From the NCBI GenBank assembly GCA_016840085.1, contig JAEOTA010000036.1, forward strand, positions 62,001 to 126,000: a stretch of DNA of 64,000 nt, given 5' to 3'. A program made the position numbers and the translations under genes. This document shows positions 46,906 to 56,377 of this stretch, piece after piece. The notes beneath the pieces are model-generated. The model made no database searches, was not told the origin of the DNA, and saw nothing but the letters and a program-made list of their open reading frames with translations. Source of the DNA: Promethearchaeota archaeon. Its GTDB lineage: Archaea > Asgardarchaeota > Lokiarchaeia > Sigyniarchaeales > SOKP01. Numbering within the stretch: position 1 is the first letter of the stretch; every line of letters begins with the position of its first letter.

Positions 46906-48815
46906 ACTATCATTTCACTTCTACCGCGATTGGCCCAAGCATAATAAGGAATTTGTTTCAGATTTTGTTTCTTATGTTCAATTTTGGATTCTTTAACACA
47001 ATTAATATCTCCAGTAATTATAACCAATCCATTTAATATATCATCCCGATATTCTGCTTTTAGTTCAGCAGTATCCTTTAATAACAAATTAAATATTGAA
47101 TCCCCTTTGTTATCTATACTTTCGCTACAATAAACAATAGGACCACGTTCAATAGCGACTTTCTTCGCATTATCTTCAACTTTTTCATGGCTTAGAACTC
47201 TTCTAATTGGCATAGGTATGTTTAATTCAATTGTATCATTATCTCTCCATGCACGCTGAATTTTAACATACCCCTTTTCTATTTCAAAGTCAACCAATTT
47301 ATTATTAATTACTATACTTACTTCCAAATCATTTGATTTCAAATAATAATATAAATCGCTAGGTTCTGGCCTGTTCTGTGCCCAACCAGGAATGCGGATT
47401 GCGATAATTAATTCTCTCATTTGAGGGAGACTAATTGTAAATTTCACATTTCCCTCCCAAGGATAATCTGTTTTTTGAGTAATAGAGATTTTCATATTCT
47501 CAAGTAAAATCGTTGCCACACTTCCAATAAACAGATTAATAAAAATTGTCTTTTCCTTTATTGAATAAATGTAATTAGGAATTTGAGGTATAAAGCGCAC
47601 GATATTAGTAGGACAACAAGGGCATTTCCACCAAGACCTTCTATCAACATTTCCTTTTGAAGCGAGAGGATTAATATAGAAAAATTTTTTACCATCTAAT
47701 GATACTCCTGAGAGGAACCCATTATATAATGCTCGTTCTAAAATATCAATATACTTTGCATCTCCATATAGTAAAAAAAGACGGTAATTCCAGAATATAT
47801 TGGCAATAGCTGCACAGGTTTCAGCATAAGCTTCGAAGTTAGGTAAGTCATAATTTTTCCCGAAACTTTCTCCTTCTGTACGAGCTCCAATCCCCCCTGT
47901 TATATATAATTTTTTAGAAACTACGTTATCCCAAATAAGGTCAATTGAGGTTTTATATTTAGAATCATTGTAAATAGATATTATATCTGTAATTGCTGAA
48001 TACATATAAGCCGCTCGAACAGCATGGCCTACAGCTTCATCTTGTTCAATAATTTTTTTATGGGATTGGTTATATTCGGGGGATCTTGCATCTTCAAAAT
48101 AGATTTTAAATTTAGTTAAATAATCTTCAAAATCGAATGCTTCAGTAGAACCACGAATATCTAAGAAAAATTTTGCTATATCTAAATATTTTTCATTATT
48201 TGTTTGCTTATATAGTCGAATTAATGCTATTTCAATTTCTTGATGACCTGGAATTCTTTCGAGTTTTCCTGGACCAAATTCTCTATTTATTAAATCTGCA
48301 CTTTTAATTGCCACGTTTAATAGTTTTATTTTACCTGTAGCTTTGTAGTAAGCAATTCCCGCTTCAATAAGATGCCCCATATTGTATAATTCATGACTTA
48401 ATATTGAAACTAATTCCCATCTTTCTTTCCCAGCCAATACGTGAGGTTTACCAGGATTTATTGTACGAGTAGTATATAAATAACCATCATCTTCTTGAGC
48501 TGCCGCTATTTTTTCAATTAAATTATCGAGATATTCTTCAAGCTTGGGATCAGGGAAATGGATTAATGAATAGGCTGCTCCTTCAATTACTTTAAAAACA
48601 TCAGAATCATCAAAAGGAAAGATTGGCTTTTTTCCATCATTCAATAATCCTGCTGCTCTTGAAAAATTGTCAATACGTCCAGTTTTTTCACATTTCTTAA
48701 ATGCATGAGGAATTGTAATAAGATGATTGATTTCTATTCTAGGCGCCCAAAATTTATCATTAATTCTTACTTGAGTAAGAGAAATTGGATGAATTGCATA
48801 ATCTGAAGAATTCAA
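46887..48815 (-). CDS. GH127 family glycosidase (beta-L-arabinofuranosidase-type, DUF1680)
   Basis: 642 residues, full length. The active site of GH127 is present: E332 and C334 in AYAETCAA, with C398, C400 and C401 in WWKCPCCPTN, the latter able to bind zinc with C334 acting as nucleophile. The (alpha/alpha)6 barrel and C-terminal beta domain are intact. The family releases L-arabinofuranose and related sugars. There is no signal peptide, so it should act in the cytoplasm on imported oligosaccharides. GPH transporter at 26722 is a possible importer. Confidence 0.85.
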   Translation of the reverse strand: MNSSDYAIHPISLTQVRINDKFWAPRIEINHLITIPHAFKKCEKTGRIDNFSRAAGLLNDGKKPIFPFDDSDVFKVIEGAAYSLIHFPDPKLEEYLDNLIEKIAAAQEDDGYLYTTRTINPGKPHVLAGKERWELVSILSHELYNMGHLIEAGIAYYKATGKIKLLNVAIKSADLINREFGPGKLERIPGHQEIEIALIRLYKQTNNEKYLDIAKFFLDIRGSTEAFDFEDYLTKFKIYFEDARSPEYNQSHKKIIEQDEAVGHAVRAAYMYSAITDIISIYNDSKYKTSIDLIWDNVVSKKLYITGGIGARTEGESFGKNYDLPNFEAYAETCAAIANIFWNYRLFLLYGDAKYIDILERALYNGFLSGVSLDGKKFFYINPLASKGNVDRRSWWKCPCCPTNIVRFIPQIPNYIYSIKEKTIFINLFIGSVATILLENMKISITQKTDYPWEGNVKFTISLPQMRELIIAIRIPGWAQNRPEPSDLYYYLKSNDLEVSIVINNKLVDFEIEKGYVKIQRAWRDNDTIELNIPMPIRRVLSHEKVEDNAKKVAIERGPIVYCSESIDNKGDSIFNLLLKDTAELKAEYRDDILNGLVIITGDINCVKESKIEHKKQNLKQIPYYAWANRGRSEMIVWLARE

Positions 48816-48964
48816 AATATCCTCTTTAAAAAAAAATAACTATTATTGATTACAAGTTTAAATTAGATAAATTAAAAAAATGTAAAATAATTAACTATTT
48901 TAAGTTTTTAAAATTGATTTGATAATATCCACTTCTTCCTGAGAGTAGAATTAAAAAAATAAAA

Positions 48965-50119
48965 TTAAGTTTTCTCTAATTCCATCTCGGAAATCGCTTT
49001 CCCAGATCGAAATGGAATATCCTCAAGAGATATCCCAGCTTCATAATTGAATTTCTCTTTAAATGCTTCATTTAATGACTGGAAATATAATGACAACGGT
49101 AAATTCTGCGGACAATTATTATCGCAGTTTCCACATTCAACACATCGATCAGCAACATGAGCTACCCTTGTTAATTGATACGTTGCATTATCAATGATTT
49201 TCTCCTTTCTCTTCTTCATAAGAATACAATCAACGCAGTAGCAAACTGGGCATCCTCGGATACACGTGTTACACATAGTACATTTGAGTAGTTCTGCAAT
49301 TTTATCTTCTTGTGATAAGTTATTCCATTCTTCTAAGTCATTTGCTCGTTTTTCTTTTGCTTTTTCAATTATTTCGTTGTATTTATCTGTATGTTCCTTT
49401 TTCCTTTTATCGGGAAGGATTTTCTTCCCAATACCTGATTTTTCAAGAACATCATTTCCCTTATCAGAATAAACTTTTAAAATTATTTCATCAGAGTCTA
49501 TGGGGGTTCCGATATCGCTCACAGTTAAGTCAGCTACAACTGGGATTTTTCGATAGCATCGTAAACAATTTTCTGCGACAGAAAGATCGAGTTCTTTTAT
49601 GCTTCCATCATCCATCTTAACAATTAAGCCTTTATCTCCTACTTTTTCCTTGACAATTTTAGTAGGATCAACATCCTTGATTTTTCTCATTTCACGTCCT
49701 GCTTTAGGAAGCATTCCTCTATCTTCAATACCAATTATAAAAAGATTATCGAGCTTAACTTGTCTAATTTTAGCAAGTTCTATTAATGCTCTGGTGTCGC
49801 AAGGGCGTGCTATAAGCCCCACTTTCTCATTCATAGCCCCTGCTACAGATTTATGCAAAAATTTAGAAGCTGAATCTGTTCTTGCGTATCCAAACGCAAT
49901 CAATGGGGACAAAGGAAAATCTTTTAGATCTTCTTCTTTTTCTACTAATTTTGGTTGAACAGTAAACCTATCAATTGCACCTGATTTTTTATCAACTCTC
50001 AATTGAGCGCCGATTATCTTATCAACTACTTTTTCTCTTAATAAAGAACTTAATATTTTGGGAAAATCTTCCAATTTTATCAGATATTCTGCCATTGCAT
50101 CCATGTATTTCCAACTCAA
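48965..50119 (-). CDS. FrhB/FdhB-type flavoprotein with C-terminal 4Fe-4S domain
   Basis: 384 residues. The middle has the coenzyme F420 hydrogenase/dehydrogenase beta-subunit pattern (GYARTDSASKF, LIARPCDTRALIEL, IIGIEDRG). The C-terminal 110 residues carry cysteine motifs for 4Fe-4S clusters (CTMCNTCIRGCPVCYC and CVECGNCDNNCP). Such subunits bind a flavin and pass electrons between F420 or another carrier and Hdr complexes. The gene follows mvhD after 164 bases that hold the SECIS, so it is probably in the same transcript. There is no in-frame UGA. Confidence 0.8.
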   Translation of the reverse strand: MSWKYMDAMAEYLIKLEDFPKILSSLLREKVVDKIIGAQLRVDKKSGAIDRFTVQPKLVEKEEDLKDFPLSPLIAFGYARTDSASKFLHKSVAGAMNEKVGLIARPCDTRALIELAKIRQVKLDNLFIIGIEDRGMLPKAGREMRKIKDVDPTKIVKEKVGDKGLIVKMDDGSIKELDLSVAENCLRCYRKIPVVADLTVSDIGTPIDSDEIILKVYSDKGNDVLEKSGIGKKILPDKRKKEHTDKYNEIIEKAKEKRANDLEEWNNLSQEDKIAELLKCTMCNTCIRGCPVCYCVDCILMKKRKEKIIDNATYQLTRVAHVADRCVECGNCDNNCPQNLPLSLYFQSLNEAFKEKFNYEAGISLEDIPFRSGKAISEMELEKT

Positions 50120-50204
50120 TTATTTAGACTTACATTGATTTTTATTTTTGTATTAAATCTTCAAAATTTTTAATAGATTTATTTATAATTATAATAACTT
50201 TATT

Positions 50205-50277
50205 ATGTGTTATATGGTGCTCCCATTTCTTCAACTGAGTTCTCATTTTTTCAACTCAGTTTCATTAGTCAACACAT
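50205..50277 (-). promoter_or_regulatory. SECIS element (eukaryote-like) in the 3' region of mvhD
   Basis: Read on the minus strand, seven bases at 277-271 pair with 211-205 (outer stem). An internal loop follows, then TGAA at 264-261 faces TGAA at 233-230, giving tandem G.A/A.G pairs as in the kink-turn quartet of eukaryotic SECIS elements. Eight perfect pairs (260-253 with 241-234) lead to an 11-base loop that starts GAAAAAA. It begins 7 bases after the mvhD stop. Archaeal SECIS elements lie in 3' regions, and Lokiarchaeota SECIS elements have been reported to resemble eukaryotic ones. No second element was found near hdrA. Confidence 0.8.
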
Positions 50278-50283
50278 TAATTT

Positions 50284-50736
50284 TTAAGCCTTAGCTGTTG
50301 CTTTAGCTTTTTCTTGTGCATCGCTTTTTTTTCGTAAAGGATTCGGACCTAGTTCTCGAATTAATTTATCGAATTCTGTTGCTACTTTCTGGAATTTTGC
50401 ACCTTCTGCGGAACTACAATATTCCATTTTTATTCTCTTCGGATTTATTCCTACAGTTTTAGTAACTTCATTGAGATATTCTACTAAACGATAAGCAAAA
50501 TAATTACCGCTCTCGTAATCACATTCTCCCGGATATCATCCAACAATTAAAATTCCGTCAGCACCTCTGCCAAAAGCTCTCATTACTAGATCTACTCCTA
50601 CTCTTCCCGTGCAAGGAACTAACACTGTTCTTAGGGACGTTGGATACTGAGCCCGAATAGTTCCCGCCATATCTGCACCACCATATCCTCATTTTAAACA
50701 TAAAAATGCTAATATTTTTATATCCTCATTTGTCAT
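50284..50736 (-). CDS. mvhD: Selenoprotein MvhD/VhuD, Hdr-linked electron carrier (two Sec)
   Basis: 150 residues when UGA is read as selenocysteine. UGA lies at 50691-50689 (residue 16) in FLC-L-K-U-GYGGAD, where relatives have C-x-x-C, and at 50538-50536 (residue 67) in GADGILIVG-U-YPGEC, where relatives have Cys. Both flanks match MvhD closely, and the frame is continuous. MvhD carries a 2Fe-2S cluster and feeds electrons from a hydrogenase or dehydrogenase into HdrA. The ATG has a strong site AGAGGTGG 6 bases upstream, 14 bases after the hdrA stop. Ordinary gene calling misses this gene entirely. Confidence 0.92.
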
Positions 50737-50749
50737 TCTATCCACCTCT

Positions 50750-52726
50750 TTAATCCTCAATTGGTAATAATTCATCAATATATGCAACATATTGATTATC
50801 TTTGTAATGTGCTAATTCTATAGCTTTTGATGGGCAAAGTGATTCGCAAATTCCGCATCCTCTACAGGAAATAATATCCACTTGAATTAAACCCTTTTCA
50901 TTAACTGAAATTGCACTATAGGGACATGCCTCAATACATTTATAACATTTAGCACAGCGTTCATCTAATGGTTGAGCACGGATTAATTCCATAGTATATT
51001 TCTCAAGTTTCATGGGTATATTAGCCGTGGAAGCAGCACCCTTTGCTTGACTAACTGTATAATCTATAGATTTTTGACCTTGACAAGAACCTGCTAAATA
51101 GATACCTGGGACTTTTGTATTAATTGGATCAAGTCGTGGATGCATTTCTTTTAAAAATCCATCTGGTGTTTTTTCTATATTCATTACCGAAGCTATTTCA
51201 TTTGTACCTTGAGAAGGTAATGAAGCTGATGAAAGAACAACCATTTCAAATTCCATCTCAATAACAGAATCTGTACCTACAGGTTCAAACTGTACTTTGA
51301 GATTTTTTGTTTTAGGATCTTCTTCAATTTTGCCTATTAAACCTTTAATAAACATAATTCCTGCATCCCTCGCCCTTCTGTAATATTCTTCATACATTTT
51401 TCCTCCGCATCTCATATCTATATAACTAACAACAATTTCAGAATCAGGATATTCAGACATTATTAGCTTAGAGTTTTTTACAGATAAATTACAGCATACA
51501 ACGCTACAATACTCGTGAGTCTTTAAATCCCTGGAACCTACGCAGTTTATAAATAATATTCTTTTAGGATGTTTTCTATCAGAAGGTCTCATTAGATGAC
51601 CGAAAGTAGGGCCATTTGGTGCAAGAATTCTTTCTAATTGTATTTGAGTAATTACGTTCTCATATGTTCCATACCCATAATCATCTCCTTGATATAGATC
51701 CCACCCTGTAGCAACTATTATTGTTCCTACATCTAATTCCATGATTTCTTCTTTTTGACTAAAATCTATAGCTTCAGTATCACAGGCATCTACACATGCG
51801 AAACATTCAACACAAGAGCCTCTTTCAATATCTGAAATTGCAGGAACTGCTTGAGCAAACGCTATATCTATACATTTTCGTGCAGAGAGATTTTCATCAA
51901 AGTAATTCGGTACATATACTGGGCATGCTTCCGTACATGATCCACATCCGGTACACCTCTCCTCATTGACAAAACGTGGGTTTTTCTTTACTTGTACTCT
52001 AAAATTACCAATATATCCTTCAACATTAATGACTTCACTATATGATAAAATTTCGATATTTTCATGCCTATCAGCTTCAAGCATTTTAGGGCCAAGAATT
52101 CATATACTACAGTCATCTGTAGGAAATGTTCGATCAAGTTGGGACATTCGTCCTCCAATTGTAGTATTCTTTTCTACTAAATATACTTTATAACCTGCAT
52201 CGCCTAAATCTATAGCTGCACTTAATCCAGCAATTCCTCCTCCAATGACTAGAGAAGTTGGATTTATTGGAACAGTTTTTGTGGGAATATCTTCTAACAA
52301 TTGTGCTCGTGAGATTCCTGCTTTTATTAATTCAATTGCCTTTAATGTTGCTTTATCTCGAATTTCTTTTGCCTGATGAACATAACTACAATGCTCTCTA
52401 ATATTAGAGAACTCTAAATATCTCTGTGGTATACCTGCTTCTTTTAAGATTCCATGAAAAACAGGTTCATGTGTTAAAGGAGTTCAAGCGGCAACAACAA
52501 TACGATTAAATCCCTTTTCTTCTATTTGTTCCTTAATATACTCGGCACCACCAGAAGTACACATGTTTAAATATTCATAACTATACACGTTAGGTAATCT
52601 ATCAATTTCATTTACGATTTTTGGAATGTCCAAAATACCTGCTATGTTAATGCCTCAGCGACACACAAATACGCCAACTACTGGCAATTCATTGTTATTA
52701 TTATCATTGGTCTGTTTTTCAGACAA
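50750..52726 (-). CDS. hdrA: Selenoprotein HdrA, heterodisulfide reductase subunit A (three Sec)
   Basis: 658 residues if UGA is read as selenocysteine. UGA lies at 52657-52655 (residue 24, FVCR-U-GINIAG), 52486-52484 (residue 81, VVAA-U-TPLTHEP) and 52102-52100 (residue 209, DDCSI-U-ILGPKM). Relatives have Cys at each place and all three are in one frame. FAD motif VIGGGIAG near 160, then CTGCGSC and CVECFAC ferredoxin motifs, and two C-terminal 4Fe-4S motifs (CAKCYKC, CRGCGIC). HdrA is the flavin bifurcating subunit of Hdr. The TTG start is chosen from AGGTGGT 4 bases upstream; GTG at 52735 is possible. No HdrBC lies beside it. Confidence 0.92.
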
Positions 52727-53053
52727 ATTAACCACCTATATTAAACCTAACCTCCTAAGTTTTTATGGCTATATTTTCTCTTAGTTTCTTAGAGTCTTTC
52801 TAAGAAATGTGTTATGATCTTGTAAATAGTCAATATTATTAAAATTAAATTATTATCAAATTTTAATTCAATTCTTCAATCATCTGATAAATTAATCGAA
52901 GTACCATCTTTAAGAAAAAAAAAAGAGAAAAAAAGAATTTTATTATTTATTTTAAGTTTTTTAATAGGTTGATGACAAAGAGATTTTTCGCGCCTTTCAT
53001 CTATATCAATAATAGAAGATCGAACTATTCGTCTAATTTCAACTTATTTCTCC
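52727..53053. other. Promoter region of the hdrA-mvhD operon
   Basis: About 325 bases between the AOR stop and the hdrA start, AT-rich. A short hairpin CTTAGA-GTCTT-TCTAAG at 52788-52804 could end AOR transcripts or sit in the hdrA leader. No second SECIS and no small gene were seen in it. Confidence 0.4.
52731..52737 (-). promoter_or_regulatory. Ribosome site that fixes the TTG start of hdrA
   Basis: AGGTGGT on the minus strand lies 4 bases before TTG at 52726. An in-frame TAG at 52738-52736 closes the frame just upstream, so the start must be here. A second site, AGGAGG, lies about 15 bases further upstream and could serve GTG at 52735. Confidence 0.5.
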
Positions 53054-54937
53054 TTAAGATATTATTCCTAATTCTTTTAATTTTTCTTCAGTTGGTCTTC
53101 CTGTTTCCCAATCCCATCCACGAATACTATAATACTTCTTCAAATTGTCCTCTAAGTCAAGTTTTACTCCTTTTATTCTTCCTGAGGATAAAATTTTCAT
53201 ATTATGATTAGTTAATCTGTCGTCTTTTCTTGTAATTCCTAAATTACAGCTGATTAAACGTTTCAGATTGTTTATACGCTCCCCAACTTTCATTAGTGAT
53301 TTTCTATCATAATTAAACCCAGTGGCAGCATTAATATATCCGATAATGTGTTCGAGTGAAGGATTTGCAAAATTACAATTCACAGCAGAATCATCAATAG
53401 CTCTAAGATCTTGAAGATTAATAATTCCTCTTTCTCTTCCTTTAATATCATTTCTTCCTTTACTTCTTTTGATACGTAGAACTTGAAAAGTTACATTTCC
53501 TAATTCAGCTCCATACCAATCACATTTATTATGATTCGCACCTACACATCCAGTCATATAACTTAAAGCTTGTCCTGCAAATGCGCGAGGTTCATGCATG
53601 GGTATCTCTAGTCCCTTTACGTGAGCTGCTAATTCAGGATCAACTTCTAACTTATCAGCTATGATTCTCACACCTTCAGCAAGAACCTCACCTATTCCTT
53701 CCCTTTTAACTATTTTTTCAATAAGTTTGCAGACAATTTCACCATTTCCCCACTTAATATCTTCTATTGGAATATTATTTAAGTACTTCTTTATTTTTTC
53801 AATTCCTAGATTATTTTGAACTAAATAAATTAGAAACGCAATTGAGACGCCACAAGAAATAGTATCGATTCCATATTTATTACATAAATGATTTGCAAGA
53901 ATAACAGGTTTTGAATTAAATACACCGCATAAAGTTCCTAATGCAGCAACAGATTCATATTCTGGACCGTCAATTTCAATATCTTTACCATCTATATTAA
54001 TTATTGTTGATTTACCACACTTTATTGTACAACCTACGCATCCATAATTAAAGACAGGATATTTTTCTCTTAGAGTCTTCCCAGTTAAATTTTCGGCAAA
54101 AAATTCTGCCTCTGTAAAATAATATCCTGGTGTATCCCCGTTAACCATCCCCAGATCGAGATACATATTTGTACCATATAAATTAAAAAGTAAGGAACCT
54201 ATATTTGCCATCATATTTTCTTCCTTTTCGAGTTCCTCCTGCTTTCTTAATTTTTTACCGAGTTCATTATCAGCAAGATTAATCCTTTTTGTTCCCTCTA
54301 TTACTAGCGCTTTTAAATTCTTTGACCCCATAAGAGCTCCTAATCCACATCTACCTACTGCTCTTCTCTCATCATTTATTATTGCTCCATATTTCACAAG
54401 GCTTTCTCCCCCAGGTCCAATACAAGCAATCCGAACTTTTGGGTTATTTAATTCATCTTTAATTAGTTTTTGAGTCTCATAACAATCTTTTCCGTTTAAA
54501 TTTGAAGCGTCTCTAAACTCAAATTCCCCATTATGGATATACAAATAAGTTGATTTCTCTGCCTTTCCTGAGAAAACAATAGCATCAAATCCACTATTTC
54601 TCAAGGAGATACAAAACGATCCTCCTGAAGATCCTTCACCCCAAATCCCCGTTAAGGGTGATATACCACTCACAGTATAACGACCTGAAGATGGTCGAAT
54701 AGTGCCTGTTATAGGACCAGTCGCAAAAATTAATGGGTTAATATCTGAATAAGGATTTTCTTTCAATTTATTGTAATCATCTTTTGATAGTAGATCGTAG
54801 ATTATTTTAGCGCTTAAACCTGTCCCTCCTAAGTATTCTTTAGCAGTTTTTGGATCTAAATCTTTTATTTCAAAATTTTTTTTGGTTAAATCAACAAAAA
54901 GGATTTTTCCATTATAACCATATAATTTATCATTCAT
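53054..54937 (-). CDS. Aldehyde:ferredoxin oxidoreductase (tungsten, AOR family)
   Basis: 627 residues. The N-terminal beta domain binds the tungstopterin (GGTGLSAK, FATGPITGT, then GRCGLGALMGSKNLKA). The 4Fe-4S ligands are C300, C303, C307 and C337. AOR enzymes oxidise aldehydes to acids and reduce ferredoxin, or run in reverse. It lies 23 bases after the alcohol dehydrogenase gene, so aldehyde and alcohol are probably interconverted by this pair. It differs clearly in sequence from the second AOR at 59517. Confidence 0.92.
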   Translation of the reverse strand: MNDKLYGYNGKILFVDLTKKNFEIKDLDPKTAKEYLGGTGLSAKIIYDLLSKDDYNKLKENPYSDINPLIFATGPITGTIRPSSGRYTVSGISPLTGIWGEGSSGGSFCISLRNSGFDAIVFSGKAEKSTYLYIHNGEFEFRDASNLNGKDCYETQKLIKDELNNPKVRIACIGPGGESLVKYGAIINDERRAVGRCGLGALMGSKNLKALVIEGTKRINLADNELGKKLRKQEELEKEENMMANIGSLLFNLYGTNMYLDLGMVNGDTPGYYFTEAEFFAENLTGKTLREKYPVFNYGCVGCTIKCGKSTIINIDGKDIEIDGPEYESVAALGTLCGVFNSKPVILANHLCNKYGIDTISCGVSIAFLIYLVQNNLGIEKIKKYLNNIPIEDIKWGNGEIVCKLIEKIVKREGIGEVLAEGVRIIADKLEVDPELAAHVKGLEIPMHEPRAFAGQALSYMTGCVGANHNKCDWYGAELGNVTFQVLRIKRSKGRNDIKGRERGIINLQDLRAIDDSAVNCNFANPSLEHIIGYINAATGFNYDRKSLMKVGERINNLKRLISCNLGITRKDDRLTNHNMKILSSGRIKGVKLDLEDNLKKYYSIRGWDWETGRPTEEKLKELGIIS

Positions 54938-54960
54938 TCTTTTAAATCACTCCAAATAAT

Positions 54961-56256
54961 TTAAAAATCAATAGTTCTGCCGTCCCAGGCATATTCAAAC
55001 ATTCTTTTTAAAATTTCTTTATCGATATAACGAGAAGATAAGAGAGCTACTGCATCATTTTCAGCATAATTTACTAAGAGATCTAAATTTTTGTGATATT
55101 CCTCCTCATTAATAACAGGATTCTTTATTTCTTTCACACATACTGGGCCATCTAATGAATATATGAAATCTTTAACATTTTGAAGAAATTCAATAAATAA
55201 CTCATCATTATCTTTGTTTTTAGAATCAATTCCAAAAAGAGGGCATAAATCTTTCCACCTTTCTGAAATTTTCGCTTGGAAAGCGATCGTATAAGGTAGA
55301 AACATGCCTACACAGAGTCCATGATGAACCCTGCATACTTTCCCTAAACTATGGCCTAAGGCATGATCAATTCCAACGCGAGAATTACTAAATCCGAGTC
55401 CTGCCATCAATGCTGCTAATTGCATATGTAATCTTGCTTCTATATCTTTTGCTCCATATTTATATGCTCGAGGCAAATATGTTATTATTTCTTTAATAGC
55501 ATATATATTCATGGCATCCGTGAGGGGGTTTCCCCAAGATGATACGTACGCTCCTGCTGCATGAGCTAATGCGTCAAGTCCGGTCGCCATGGTTAAAAAA
55601 GGTGGCATATCTTTTACAAAATCAGTTATTAAAACTGCAAAATCAGGAACTAACTCAGAATGGGCGAGGGCTAATTTTTTCGGAGGATCTCGATTTATGT
55701 CAGTTAACATTGCTGCACTGGTAACTTCAGATCCCGTTCCTGATGTTGTCGGAATAGCTATTAAATATTTAATTTTTTTACGTAAACCAAGGCTTCCAAA
55801 AGGTAAAATCATATATAGATTCGTTTCAGGTTTCTCGTATTTAATCATTACAGCTTTTGCAGTGTCAATTACACTCCCTCCACCAATTGCCACAAAGATT
55901 TTAGGCTTAAAATCTTCACATATTTTTACAGCTTCTTCAATAGTATCAAAAGGAGCCTCTGGTTTCACTCCTGACCATACTTTTGACGACATATTAATTT
56001 TATTTAATTCTTTGCTTATTTGGCTGGCAAATTTCACAGTAAAATCATCAGTTATTATTAAAGCCCTTCTATCTTCTTCTTCAAGACTGGCATCTAAGAA
56101 TCCACTTAACTGATTTAATGCTGCTATTCCAAATAAAATTTGTGCTGTTCGAAAAGATGCCATTAATCCAGCTGGTGCTCGTCCTTTCAATGCACCTATA
56201 AGATCTTTTATCATATCACTTTCATAAAAAGCTATTTGCTCAGGTTCATTTTCCAA
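54961..56256 (-). CDS. Iron-containing alcohol dehydrogenase
   Basis: 431 residues. Group III dehydrogenase fold with NAD-binding GGGSVIDTAKA and metal ligands in DALAHAAGAY and GIDHALGHSLGKVCRVHHG (Asp plus three His). TTSGTGSEVT is also typical. It interconverts alcohols and aldehydes with NAD(P)H. The TTG start at 56256 has GGTGG 6 bases upstream. It forms an operon with the AOR downstream. Confidence 0.92.
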   Translation of the reverse strand: MENEPEQIAFYESDMIKDLIGALKGRAPAGLMASFRTAQILFGIAALNQLSGFLDASLEEEDRRALIITDDFTVKFASQISKELNKINMSSKVWSGVKPEAPFDTIEEAVKICEDFKPKIFVAIGGGSVIDTAKAVMIKYEKPETNLYMILPFGSLGLRKKIKYLIAIPTTSGTGSEVTSAAMLTDINRDPPKKLALAHSELVPDFAVLITDFVKDMPPFLTMATGLDALAHAAGAYVSSWGNPLTDAMNIYAIKEIITYLPRAYKYGAKDIEARLHMQLAALMAGLGFSNSRVGIDHALGHSLGKVCRVHHGLCVGMFLPYTIAFQAKISERWKDLCPLFGIDSKNKDNDELFIEFLQNVKDFIYSLDGPVCVKEIKNPVINEEEYHKNLDLLVNYAENDAVALLSSRYIDKEILKRMFEYAWDGRTIDF

Positions 56257-56377
56257 AAAATACCACCTCTTTATTTCTTAATGTATTTTTCGATAAAATG
56301 TTTTATTAAATTAACTCTTCTTAATAAATTTTAATTCCAACAAAAACGAATTATTAAATATTATTATCTTCAAATTC

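Noticed and set aside
52969..53211. 80-codon plus-strand frame over the end of the AOR gene
   Set aside because: Lies antisense to a well-supported gene and has low-complexity hydrophobic content.
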